DNA of 5,190 nt from contig JAFNGM010000086.1 in assembly GCA_017885225.1 (NCBI GenBank), positions 1 to 5,190 on the forward strand. Direction: 5' to 3'. The stretch's first letter is position 1, and every line of letters starts with the position of its first letter. The position numbers and the translations under genes were made by a program. Below are positions 1 to 5,190 of the stretch, piece by piece. The notes under the pieces are model-generated. The model searched no databases and had not been told where the DNA came from. It saw only the letters and a program-made list of their open reading frames with translations. This DNA is from Syntrophaceae bacterium (GTDB lineage Bacteria; Desulfobacterota; Syntrophia; Syntrophales; UBA2185).

Positions 1-127
1 TCTCGGCTACATCGGCCAGTTTGCGCAGCGTTTCCGGGCTGCCCACGCCGCATGGGATATGCGGCGCGACCGCATAGGTCTGTTTATCACGCTGAATAAT
101 TACTCCTTTTTCTCCATCCTGTAACAT
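1..127 (-). CDS. N-terminal fragment of a nitrite/sulfite reductase ferredoxin-like half-domain protein
   Basis: This is a partial gene: the ATG is at 127-125 on the minus strand and the reading frame stays open to the window edge, giving 42 complete codons. The peptide starts MLQDGEKGVIIQRDKQTY and continues with APHIPCGVGSPETLRKLADVAE. The proline/glycine turn followed by 'PETLRKLADVAE' resembles the start of the nitrite/sulfite reductase ferredoxin-like half-domain (PF03460 type), where a similar segment precedes the strand that contacts siroheme or substrate. Such domains occur in siroheme reductases and in small or fused redox proteins of anaerobes, some annotated as NAD(P)/FAD-dependent oxidoreductases. 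The siroheme/4Fe-4S cysteines would lie outside the window, so catalytic class cannot be decided. Start choice is supported by a GGAGGA site 8 nt upstream and a strong promoter further up. It diverges from the trmJ-like gene. The existence of the gene is fairly sure; the domain assignment is moderate. Confidence 0.68.
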   Translation of the reverse strand, partial: MLQDGEKGVIIQRDKQTYAVAPHIPCGVGSPETLRKLADVAE

Positions 128-135
128 TATATGCG

Positions 136-141
136 TCCTCC
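136..141 (-). promoter_or_regulatory. Ribosome binding site of the minus-strand redox gene
   Basis: Read on the minus strand, 141 to 136 is GGAGGA, with 8 nt between it and the ATG at 127-125. This near-perfect Shine-Dalgarno match fixes the start of the partial gene. Confidence 0.8.
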
Positions 142-180
142 ACTCATGTTTTATGTCGGGCATCGATTTCTCGGGGTGCC

Positions 181-209
181 ACTATAGGGGAAATACCTCG
201 GTGTGTCAA
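181..209 (-). promoter_or_regulatory. Sigma-70-type promoter driving the minus-strand redox gene
   Basis: On the minus strand the -35 hexamer is TTGACA (209-204), a perfect consensus match. It is followed by a 17-bp spacer and the -10 hexamer TATAGT (186-181), which matches 5 of 6 consensus bases. Transcription would start near 174, giving a leader of about 47 nt before the ATG at 127. It is the best promoter match in the window. It sits in the divergent intergenic region upstream of trmJ. Confidence 0.75.
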
Positions 210-262
210 GACGAGGGAAATAATTTAATTTACACGTGATTCAAGAAAGGTTTTTATGGTAC

Positions 263-269
263 AAGGAAG
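263..269 (+). promoter_or_regulatory. Ribosome binding site for the upstream (ATG 276) start of trmJ
   Basis: AAGGAAG lies 6 nt before the ATG at 276. It is a reasonable Shine-Dalgarno match and supports the longer form of the protein. It competes with a stronger site that serves a GTG at 306. Confidence 0.45.
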
Positions 270-275
270 ACTGTA

Positions 276-1037
276 ATGAGAAAGAGCGCGGGGAGGGAAC
301 AGCACGTGAGGGCAAACACGGAAAGCATCACCATTGTCCTGAACAAGCCGAAATATCCGGGCAATGTGGGATCCATAGCACGGTGTGCGAGGAATATGGG
401 GATTAGAAAAATTATCGTCGTAGGCAACAGGGATCTCTCCGTAGAGGAGATGAAACAGATGGCGACCCACTTTGCCGCGGGGATTGTGGAGGGCATACAG
501 CATTTCGATCGGCTGGACGAAGCCCTGGCGACATTTCATTATATCATCGGTACCACATCAAGACGCGGCTCAGGGAGAGGACCCTGTGTCTCACCCCGTG
601 AGATGGCGGGGGTGGTAGTGGACGCAAGCCAGCATAATGACATAGCGCTTCTTTTCGGACCCGAGGATACAGGGTTATCCAATGATGATCTTCGATTCTG
701 CCATCTTTTAGTAACGATTCCCACGTCAAAAGGGATGAAATCGGTGAATCTTGCCCAGGCCGTCATGATCGTGTGCTATGAAATATTTGTCGCCCGTGCC
801 GTGCCTCTCGAAGAATTCACGCCCCGCATGGCTTCCTCGGAGGAGCTCGAAGGAATGTATGCCCAGGTGAAAACGGCATTGATGAAGACAGGTTTTCTCC
901 ATCCGCAGAATCCCGATCACTGGATGATGCACATCCGACGTCTCCTCGGGAGAACGAAGCTTTTTTCTAAAGAAGTAAAGATTATCCGGGGCATCTGCCG
1001 GCAGCTGGAATGGTCTATGAGAAACAAAAAGACTTGA
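276..1037 (+). CDS. trmJ: tRNA (cytidine/uridine-2'-O-)methyltransferase TrmJ-like, SpoU/TrmH superfamily
   Basis: This is a SAM-dependent ribose methylase of the SPOUT (trefoil-knot) class. TrmJ 2'-O-methylates position 32 in the anticodon loop of several tRNAs and acts as a cytoplasmic dimer. Numbering from ATG 276 (253 aa), motif 1 is PGNVGSIARCARNMG at 28-42, with N30 and the conserved R36, equivalent to Arg23 of E. coli TrmJ. Motif 2 is LLFGPEDTGLS at 125-135. Motif 3, the knot and SAM-binding segment, runs from IPTSKG at 148 through SVNLAQA at 156-162. The C-terminal part (about 191-250) keeps the TrmJ pattern: LEGMY, then TGFLHPQNP, then RRLLGR, then IIRGI, which separates it from TrmL and TrmH. 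The start is ambiguous: ATG 276 has a fair ribosome binding site, while in-frame GTG 306 has a better one and fits the family length. A weak promoter-like pair (TTTACA 229-234, TTTATG 253-258, 18-bp spacer) lies upstream. The family call is sure; TrmJ over other SpoU members is likely. Confidence 0.88.
   Translation: MRKSAGREQHVRANTESITIVLNKPKYPGNVGSIARCARNMGIRKIIVVGNRDLSVEEMKQMATHFAAGIVEGIQHFDRLDEALATFHYIIGTTSRRGSGRGPCVSPREMAGVVVDASQHNDIALLFGPEDTGLSNDDLRFCHLLVTIPTSKGMKSVNLAQAVMIVCYEIFVARAVPLEEFTPRMASSEELEGMYAQVKTALMKTGFLHPQNPDHWMMHIRRLLGRTKLFSKEVKIIRGICRQLEWSMRNKKT
290..297 (+). promoter_or_regulatory. Stronger ribosome binding site for an alternative GTG start of trmJ at 306
   Basis: GGGGAGGG contains the full GGAGG core (292-296), with 9 nt to an in-frame GTG at 306. 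Starting there gives a 243-residue protein in which only six residues precede the conserved first strand (ITIVL). That is close to the short N-terminus of E. coli TrmJ, which has 246 residues. This site may therefore mark the true start. Confidence 0.5.
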
Positions 1038-1062
1038 CTTTCCATTGACATAAATCTAATAC
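1034..1062 (+). promoter_or_regulatory. Possible promoter of the alcohol dehydrogenase gene, overlapping the trmJ stop
   Basis: TTGACT (1034-1039) overlaps the trmJ stop codon TGA (1035-1037). Two -10 candidates follow: TCTAAT (1055-1060), 5 of 6 to consensus but with a short 15-bp spacer, or TAATAC (1057-1062), weaker but with a 17-bp spacer. A second TTGAC sits exactly 11 bp after the first (1045-1049). Neither arrangement is ideal, so this is a candidate only. Read-through from the trmJ promoter is equally possible because no terminator is visible here. Confidence 0.35.
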
Positions 1063-1089
1063 TCATCCAAATTCCATGGGGGTAACATC

Positions 1090-2250
1090 ATGAAAAAGCA
1101 CTTTTCCTTTACGGGAGCAAAAAAAATAATCTTCGGCAACGGCTCCTTCGATATGCTGGGGGATCACATACGTGACATGAAGGCAAGCCGTCCCCTGGTC
1201 GTCCTTGACAGGAACCTCTCCAAACCCGGATTTAAAGAGAGGATCGCCAATACCTGTGGGAAAAATGGTGTAAAGGCAACCATTTTCGATAAACAGGTTG
1301 AAGCTGAGCCGAGATTGGAAGTCGCCGATGAAGGAGCCAAAGCTGCCCGAAAAGGTAAATGTGATATCGTGGTTGGCATTGGCGGAGGGAGCGCCATGGA
1401 TGTGGCAAAGGCAATCGCCGTACTGGCGGCCAACAACGGCAGTGCTGTGGATTATTTAGGATTGAACAAGGTTCCTGGTCCCGGATTACCCACTATTATG
1501 GTGCCCACCACAGCGGGAACAGGAAGTGAAGTAACCTTCACCGCCGTGTTTGTCAGGCAAGATTTAAAGAAAAAGGAAGGCATGAATAGCCCCTACCTCT
1601 ACCCGGATCTGGCCCTCCTTGATCCCGTGCTCACGCTTACCCTCCCGCCGGTTTCAACTGCGTCAACAGGCATTGATGCGCTCTGTCATGCCATAGAATC
1701 CTTCACCTCAGTTAATGCATCCCCCATGAGCGAGATGTTTTCGCTGGACGCAATACAGTTAATTTCCGAGAATCTGCGGACATGTGTGCATGACGGCGGC
1801 AATCTGGAAGCACGGGAAAAGGTGCTCCTGGGGAGTCTCTATGCGGGCTTGGGTCTTGCCAATGCAGGAGTAGGCGCTGTCCACTCACTTTCCTATCCCC
1901 TCGGAGGCAAATACGGCGTATCTCACGGTTTGGCCAACACAGTCATGCTTCCGCACGTTATGTACTTCAATCTGCCGGGGGCTCTTGAGAAATTCACCAT
2001 CATCGCAGAAGCGATGGGAGAAATTGTCGACGATATGCCCCTGCGTGAAGCGGCATACTTCGCGGTGGAGGCTGTACAATCCCTCATTGAAGACTGCGGA
2101 ATTTACACCACCCTTGAGGACTTGAACATACCCGAGGAGGATTTTCCCGATCTTGCGAAAGTGGCCATGACCGTGACGAGACCGCTGGAGAATAATCCCC
2201 GCAAAGTGACCATAGAGGATGCCATAGAGATATATGGAGAAGCGTACTAG
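1090..2250 (+). CDS. Iron-containing alcohol dehydrogenase (group III, FucO-like family)
   Basis: This is a 386-residue NAD(P)-dependent dehydrogenase of the Fe-ADH family (PF00465), which interconverts alcohols and aldehydes or ketones in the cytoplasm. The N-terminal dinucleotide-binding domain (about 1-185) has D40 after a strand (PLVVLD), placed like Asp39 of E. coli FucO, which favours NAD over NADP. It also has the glycine-rich IGGGSAMDVAKA at 97-108 and PTTAGTGSEVT at 139-149. The helical C-terminal domain carries all four metal ligands: D196 and H200 in STGIDALCHAIESF, H265 in GAVHSLSYPLGG, and H279 in SHGLANTVMLPHVM. Length is normal and no residue is missing, so it should be active. 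Close relatives act on ethanol, butanol, 1,3-propanediol or lactaldehyde, and the substrate cannot be told from sequence. A GGGGG Shine-Dalgarno (1078-1082) lies 7 nt before the ATG. It sits between trmJ and the LPS genes with no clear pathway link. Confidence 0.93.
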   Translation: MKKHFSFTGAKKIIFGNGSFDMLGDHIRDMKASRPLVVLDRNLSKPGFKERIANTCGKNGVKATIFDKQVEAEPRLEVADEGAKAARKGKCDIVVGIGGGSAMDVAKAIAVLAANNGSAVDYLGLNKVPGPGLPTIMVPTTAGTGSEVTFTAVFVRQDLKKKEGMNSPYLYPDLALLDPVLTLTLPPVSTASTGIDALCHAIESFTSVNASPMSEMFSLDAIQLISENLRTCVHDGGNLEAREKVLLGSLYAGLGLANAGVGAVHSLSYPLGGKYGVSHGLANTVMLPHVMYFNLPGALEKFTIIAEAMGEIVDDMPLREAAYFAVEAVQSLIEDCGIYTTLEDLNIPEEDFPDLAKVAMTVTRPLENNPRKVTIEDAIEIYGEAY

Positions 2251-2321
2251 CACACTCACTGATCACTTACTCCAAAATACACCACCATCAATGGGTAGAG
2301 AACAGGAAGTCCGCGCGTATT

Positions 2322-2326
2322 GAGGG
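2322..2326 (+). promoter_or_regulatory. Ribosome binding site that fixes the hldD start at ATG 2335
   Basis: GAGGG lies 8 nt before ATG 2335. An in-frame TTG at 2320 would add five residues, but its last base is the first base of this Shine-Dalgarno. No comparable site precedes it. The protein beginning at 2335 starts MIIVTGGAGFIGS, exactly like E. coli HldD. Confidence 0.75.
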
Positions 2327-2334
2327 ATTCACGC

Positions 2335-3306
2335 ATGATTATTGTTACCGGTGGGGCCGGATTCATAGGAAGCGCGTTTATCTGGAAGTTGAATGCGGAA
2401 GGCATCAGCGATATTGTCATCGTCGATGAACTCGGGCAGGCGGACAAGTGGAAGAACCTGGTGAACCGGCGATATGTCGAGTATATCCACAAAGACGTGT
2501 TTCTCAGGATGCTCCGCAGCGAACAGATGCCCTTCAAACCCGACGCAATCATTCATATGGGGGCGTGCTCGTCGACCACAGAGCGCAATGCGGACTATTT
2601 GATGGATAATAACTATCACTATACGTGCCGCCTTGCCGAATGGGCTATTGCGCGCGACATCCGCTTCATCTATGCAAGTTCCGCCGCCACGTATGGAGAT
2701 GGATCGCAAGGATTTTCCGATGAGAATATCGTGACGGAAACACTCCGGCCCATCAATATGTACGGGTATTCCAAGCAGCTCTTTGACCTCTGGGTTTTGC
2801 GGAACAAGGTGGATACAAAGATCGCGGGGATAAAATTTTTCAACGTCTTCGGCCCCAATGAGTATCATAAGGGAGACATGCGGAGTGTCGTCCATAAGGC
2901 CTTCGAACAAATCCGGGATACGGGAATGGTGAGGCTCTTCAGGTCTTATAAACCCGAATACATCGATGGCGGACAGATGCGTGATTTTGTCTATGTCAAA
3001 GATTGTGTTGAAGTCATGTGGTGGCTGCTGCAGTACCCGACGATTCACGGAATATTCAACCTGGGAACGGGTAAGGCAAGGACATGGAATGACTTGATTC
3101 ATGCTGTCTTTTCAGCTATGAATATGAAACCCCGTATCGAGTATTTTGATATGCCGCCGGAGATCCGAGACCAGTACCAGTATTTTACGGAGGCCAGGAT
3201 GGATAAACTCCAGCGTGCGGGATACCCGGTCAGTTTCCAGCCGCTGGAGGCGGCTGTTCAGGATTATGTGGTGAATTATTTGCAAATGCCGGAGACTCAT
3301 CTATGA
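2335..3306 (+). CDS. hldD: ADP-L-glycero-D-manno-heptose 6-epimerase
   Basis: HldD converts ADP-D-glycero-beta-D-manno-heptose to the L-glycero form, the activated heptose used to build the LPS inner core in the cytoplasm. The 323-residue protein is a short-chain dehydrogenase/reductase-type epimerase with an N-terminal Rossmann fold. It shows the nucleotide motif GGAGFIG at 6-12, D31 at the end of the second strand (IVIVD), and GACSSTTE at 76-83. The serine motif YASSAATYG is at 113-121 (S116), and the catalytic Tyr-x3-Lys is NMYGYSK (Y143, K147). HKGDMRSV at 178-185 carries K179, matching the second active-site Lys of E. coli HldD. RDFVYV (226-231) and FNLGTGKA (251-258) follow as in the family. 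The start at 2335 matches E. coli HldD from its first residue. The gene follows an 84-bp gap holding no clear promoter or terminator. It overlaps kdsB by ATGA, so the two are likely translationally coupled. The assignment is sure. Confidence 0.96.
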   Translation: MIIVTGGAGFIGSAFIWKLNAEGISDIVIVDELGQADKWKNLVNRRYVEYIHKDVFLRMLRSEQMPFKPDAIIHMGACSSTTERNADYLMDNNYHYTCRLAEWAIARDIRFIYASSAATYGDGSQGFSDENIVTETLRPINMYGYSKQLFDLWVLRNKVDTKIAGIKFFNVFGPNEYHKGDMRSVVHKAFEQIRDTGMVRLFRSYKPEYIDGGQMRDFVYVKDCVEVMWWLLQYPTIHGIFNLGTGKARTWNDLIHAVFSAMNMKPRIEYFDMPPEIRDQYQYFTEARMDKLQRAGYPVSFQPLEAAVQDYVVNYLQMPETHL

Positions 3307-4046
3307 ACGTTGTCTGCATCATACCTGCACGCTATGAATCCTCCCGCTTTCCCGGGAAACCCCTCGCGGACATTTGCGGCAAGCCGATGATCCAGCATGT
3401 CTATGAAAGGGTAGTGCAGGCAAGAACTGTTTCACTCACCGCCGTGGCGACGGATGATGAGAGAATTTTCACCGCTGTGCAGCGCTTCGGGGGCCGCGTG
3501 ATCATGACTTCGACAACTCACCAGTCAGGGACGGACCGCATCGCCGAGGTAGTCACTCACCTTGGTCTTGCGCTGTCCGATATCGTCGTAAATATCCAGG
3601 GAGATCAGCCCCTCTTTGAACCGATACAGATTGATGAAGTCGCGAAACCACTCCTCGATGATCCCGACCTCCCCATGGCCACCCTGATTTATAAAATTAT
3701 ACGGGAGGAAGAGGTTACCCACCCCCACGCGGTAAAGGTCGTCTTTGATCACGACCACAATGCCATCTATTTTTCCAGGGCAACAATTCCGTTTGTGAGG
3801 GATAGGGGACATGAGGTATCATACTATAAGCACCACGGCATCTATGCATACCGGAGACAGTTTCTCGATACGTTTACCAAGCTCCCGCAGGGAACCCTCG
3901 AGAGACTTGAGGCCCTTGAGCAACTGAGAGCACTGGAACATGGGTACAGGATAAAAGTGGTGGAGACGTATTACGATTCTGTGCAGGTCGATACCCCCCA
4001 GGACCTTGAACGTGTGAAACGCCTTCTCCTCAGCGCTCCTCCGTGA
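3303..4046 (+). CDS. kdsB: 3-deoxy-manno-octulosonate cytidylyltransferase (CMP-Kdo synthetase)
   Basis: KdsB activates Kdo with CTP to give CMP-Kdo, the donor for attaching Kdo to lipid A precursor, a Mg-dependent cytoplasmic step. The 247-residue length is almost that of E. coli KdsB (248). The nucleotide-binding signature IPARYESSRFPGKPL is at 7-21, including R10, S14, R15 and K19. ATDDERI follows at 49-55 and SGTDR at 75-79. The metal-site segment NIQGDQP is at 97-103 with D101. IYFSRATIPF (155-164), KHHGIYAYR (176-184) and EALEQLR (203-209) are typical. VDTPQDL at 229-235 carries the second metal-binding aspartate, D230. Its ATG overlaps the hldD TGA in ATGA, so it probably relies partly on ribosomes finishing hldD. 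The pairing with hldD puts synthesis of both inner-core sugar donors in one transcript. The gene ends 43 bp before the acyltransferase, with no terminator in between. The assignment is sure. Confidence 0.96.
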   Translation: MNVVCIIPARYESSRFPGKPLADICGKPMIQHVYERVVQARTVSLTAVATDDERIFTAVQRFGGRVIMTSTTHQSGTDRIAEVVTHLGLALSDIVVNIQGDQPLFEPIQIDEVAKPLLDDPDLPMATLIYKIIREEEVTHPHAVKVVFDHDHNAIYFSRATIPFVRDRGHEVSYYKHHGIYAYRRQFLDTFTKLPQGTLERLEALEQLRALEHGYRIKVVETYYDSVQVDTPQDLERVKRLLLSAPP

Positions 4047-4077
4047 GCAACAGGGAGAGCGAAAAAACTGCACGCGT

Positions 4078-4082
4078 GAGGA
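4078..4082 (+). promoter_or_regulatory. Ribosome binding site of the acyltransferase gene
   Basis: GAGGA is followed by 7 nt and then ATG 4090. A second purine-rich match (AGGA, 4083-4086) is only 3 nt from the start and is too close. A later in-frame ATG at 4108 (residue 7) lacks a comparable site. Confidence 0.6.
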
Positions 4083-4089
4083 AGGAACA

Positions 4090-5025
4090 ATGGTTGACCT
4101 TGATTACATGGAGAAGATCAAGCTGGTATCCAAACCCATCGGTCAGCAGATCGTGGCGGCATTATTGTTGCACACCAATTACCGTATTTTCGCTCATGTT
4201 GATATCCGGATCGAAAATATCGACCGCATCCCCCGCGATGAAAACGTGATCTTCGCCATGAACCACACGGACCGTTTCAACTACTGGCCTTTCCAGTATA
4301 AGCTCTGGAGCCTGAAATGTTTCCCTTACACCACGGTATGGGTGAAGGGAAAATATTATAGAAATGCCCTGCTCGCGAAGGGATTGGATCTTTGTAACTT
4401 GATACCCGTGCCTTCCAAAGGATATTTGATAGAAGAGTTTTACAAGAAGAAATTCAAGAAAAGGCTGGACGGCAATCTCTACCGGGCGATTAAAGACGTC
4501 ATTGATGGGAAATATGAGAAGATCGAGCAGTATCCGAAGGCGGCTCTCGAGGTCATCATCGCCATGGGGGATCAGTTTGTCGAATTTATCCACACACACT
4601 ATGCGCTCATTATGGAGCGGGTGGCAGAGTTGAGCCGGAAGGCCCTCTGTGAGCAAAATCTTAATCTCATCATTTTCCCGGAGGGAACACGGGGTACCGT
4701 ACTTGGTGAAGGACGCACAGGCCTGGCGCAGGTAGCCCTAGCCACGGAGAAAAAGATCGTTCCTGTCGGGTGCAATAATTCCGATGCACTCTATACAGGA
4801 AGTCTCCCCTTCGCAAAAAGTGGTGTGATCACATACCGGATCGGTGAGCCGCTTTCTCTGGATAACCAGCTCAAGGAATTCCGCATAGAGGAGAAATTCA
4901 CACTTTTTTCTAAAGAATCACAGCAGAAATACAAGAAGCAGTTCGAACAGGTAACCGGAATCGTCATGGAAAGTATCAACCGCCTTTTAGACGAGAAATA
5001 CAGGCGTGCATTTAACGAAACCTGA
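4090..5025 (+). CDS. Variant PlsC-like lysophospholipid/glycerophosphate acyltransferase
   Basis: This is a 311-residue protein with the glycerolipid acyltransferase fold, which transfers acyl groups from acyl-ACP or acyl-CoA to a lipid or other alcohol. Seen in sequence: a block-I region AMNHTDRFNYWPF at 56-68, a block-II-like stretch from VKGKYY (85-90) to IPVPSKG (105-111), a perfect block III FPEGTRG at 196-202, and block IV IVPVG at 223-227. Two features depart from the family norm. The catalytic motif is normally H-x4-D, but here H59 is followed at that spacing by N64; an Asp is present instead at H+2 (D61). Also, about 86 residues separate S109 from E198, where E. coli PlsC has roughly 25. 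The extra segment is charged and probably helical (lysine-rich, about 118-150). No convincing membrane segment is visible; residues 21-27 are a short hydrophobic patch only. Position 43 bp after kdsB suggests an envelope lipid role, but the substrate is unknown and it need not act on lipid A. Confidence 0.8.
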   Translation: MVDLDYMEKIKLVSKPIGQQIVAALLLHTNYRIFAHVDIRIENIDRIPRDENVIFAMNHTDRFNYWPFQYKLWSLKCFPYTTVWVKGKYYRNALLAKGLDLCNLIPVPSKGYLIEEFYKKKFKKRLDGNLYRAIKDVIDGKYEKIEQYPKAALEVIIAMGDQFVEFIHTHYALIMERVAELSRKALCEQNLNLIIFPEGTRGTVLGEGRTGLAQVALATEKKIVPVGCNNSDALYTGSLPFAKSGVITYRIGEPLSLDNQLKEFRIEEKFTLFSKESQQKYKKQFEQVTGIVMESINRLLDEKYRRAFNET

Positions 5026-5040
5026 CATCGCGAAGATGTC
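5024..5040 (+). other. Small hairpin overlapping the acyltransferase stop codon
   Basis: GACATC (5024-5029) and GATGTC (5035-5040) form a perfect 6-bp stem around the loop GCGAA. The first strand begins inside the TGA stop (5023-5025). The sequence after it (TAATACTATG) has no T-tract, so it is not a standard intrinsic terminator. It could stabilise the 3' end of the mRNA or be chance. Confidence 0.35.
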
Positions 5041-5053
5041 TAATACTATGAAA

Positions 5054-5155
5054 GCCGGATGCCTGTGATGAATGAGGCGTAACGATGCATCTGAAGAGAG
5101 TAACCTTGCATCCGTCCCGATATCCGGCACAGGATTGTTATCCTTTCACGGTGCC
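5054..5155. repeat. Cluster of overlapping inverted repeats, possible structured RNA of unknown class
   Basis: GCCGGAT (5054-5060) pairs perfectly with ATCCGGC (5122-5128). Inside lie GCCT/AGGC (5061-5064, 5075-5078) and GATGCA/TGCATC (5084-5089, 5107-5112), giving a three-way-junction-like layout. Competing pairings also exist. CGGATGC (5056-5062) matches GCATCCG (5108-5114). GGCAC (5126-5130) matches GTGCC (5151-5155), stacked on AGGAT/ATCCT (5131-5135, 5140-5144). Because the pairs share strands, they cannot all form at once. I do not recognise a known riboswitch, tRNA or attC site, and cannot tell which strand would be transcribed. The rest of the non-coding tail (5156-5190) shows nothing I can name. 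Confidence 0.35.
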
Positions 5156-5190
5156 AGTCTTTCAGCACACAAGAAACATTATCTTTTCAG

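Noticed and set aside
1885..2259. A 124-residue open frame on the minus strand over the end of the alcohol dehydrogenase
   Set aside because: It covers the metal-ligand region of a well-conserved enzyme on the other strand and has no features of its own.
2320..2334. TTG at 2320 as the hldD start
   Set aside because: It overlaps the Shine-Dalgarno that serves ATG 2335, has no comparable site of its own, and adds five residues absent from E. coli HldD.
2329..3102. A 257-residue open frame on the minus strand, antisense to hldD
   Set aside because: It lies wholly opposite a certain hldD gene, its translation shows no recognisable domain, and no ribosome binding site or promoter decides a start. 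It is a by-product of codon use in hldD.
4043..4249. A 68-residue plus-strand frame starting at the kdsB stop
   Set aside because: It overlaps the acyltransferase in another frame, its translation has no recognisable motif, and the ribosome binding site at 4078-4082 serves ATG 4090.
4162..4656. A 164-residue open frame on the minus strand, antisense to the acyltransferase
   Set aside because: The opposite strand carries clear acyltransferase motifs, and the antisense translation looks like nothing known.
5024..5050. An intrinsic terminator for the plus-strand genes
   Set aside because: The 6-bp hairpin is not followed by a run of T, and its stem is short and only half G/C.
5054..5129. A tRNA: 7-bp acceptor-like stem GCCGGAT/ATCCGGC enclosing about 61 nt, plus a following A
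   Set aside because: The overall length fits, but there is no TTCRA T-loop, no 5-bp T-stem next to the acceptor, no 5-bp anticodon stem with a 7-base loop, and the 3' end does not read CCA.

Overview
The window looks like ordinary chromosome from a Gram-negative, probably anaerobic bacterium. Two complete genes belong to lipopolysaccharide (LPS) inner-core sugar synthesis (hldD, kdsB), so the cell makes LPS with heptose and Kdo. An iron-type alcohol dehydrogenase and the start of a sulfite/nitrite-reductase-like redox protein suggest anaerobic or syntrophic metabolism. Base composition is roughly balanced and no phage, IS or plasmid genes are visible. A Desulfobacterota (former Deltaproteobacteria) origin is my inference from protein flavour; it was not tested by any search.

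Layout. Bases 1-127 hold the 5' end of a minus-strand gene whose product begins like a nitrite/sulfite reductase ferredoxin-like half-domain. It has a near-consensus sigma-70 promoter (TTGACA, 17 bp, TATAGT) and a GGAGGA ribosome binding site. Diverging from it on the plus strand are five genes: a TrmJ-type tRNA 2'-O-methyltransferase (276-1037), an iron-containing alcohol dehydrogenase (1090-2250), hldD (2335-3306), kdsB (3303-4046) and a variant PlsC-like acyltransferase (4090-5025). Gaps are 52, 84, -4 and 43 bp, and no T-tailed terminator is visible between them, so some or all may be co-transcribed. A possible internal promoter lies at the trmJ/alcohol dehydrogenase junction.

How the genes fit together. 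HldD supplies ADP-L-glycero-D-manno-heptose and KdsB supplies CMP-Kdo, the two activated sugars of the LPS inner core. Their 4-bp overlap suggests translational coupling. The acyltransferase follows closely and may act in lipid or envelope synthesis, but its substrate cannot be read from sequence. TrmJ and the alcohol dehydrogenase have no obvious functional link to LPS.

The last 165 bases (5026-5190) hold no recognisable gene. They contain a dense set of short perfect inverted repeats, several mutually exclusive, which could be a structured RNA or leader for a gene beyond the window. I could not match them to a known RNA class. I found no convincing new multi-gene system. The two items most worth a second look are the altered acyltransferase motif with its long insertion, and this 3' structured region.
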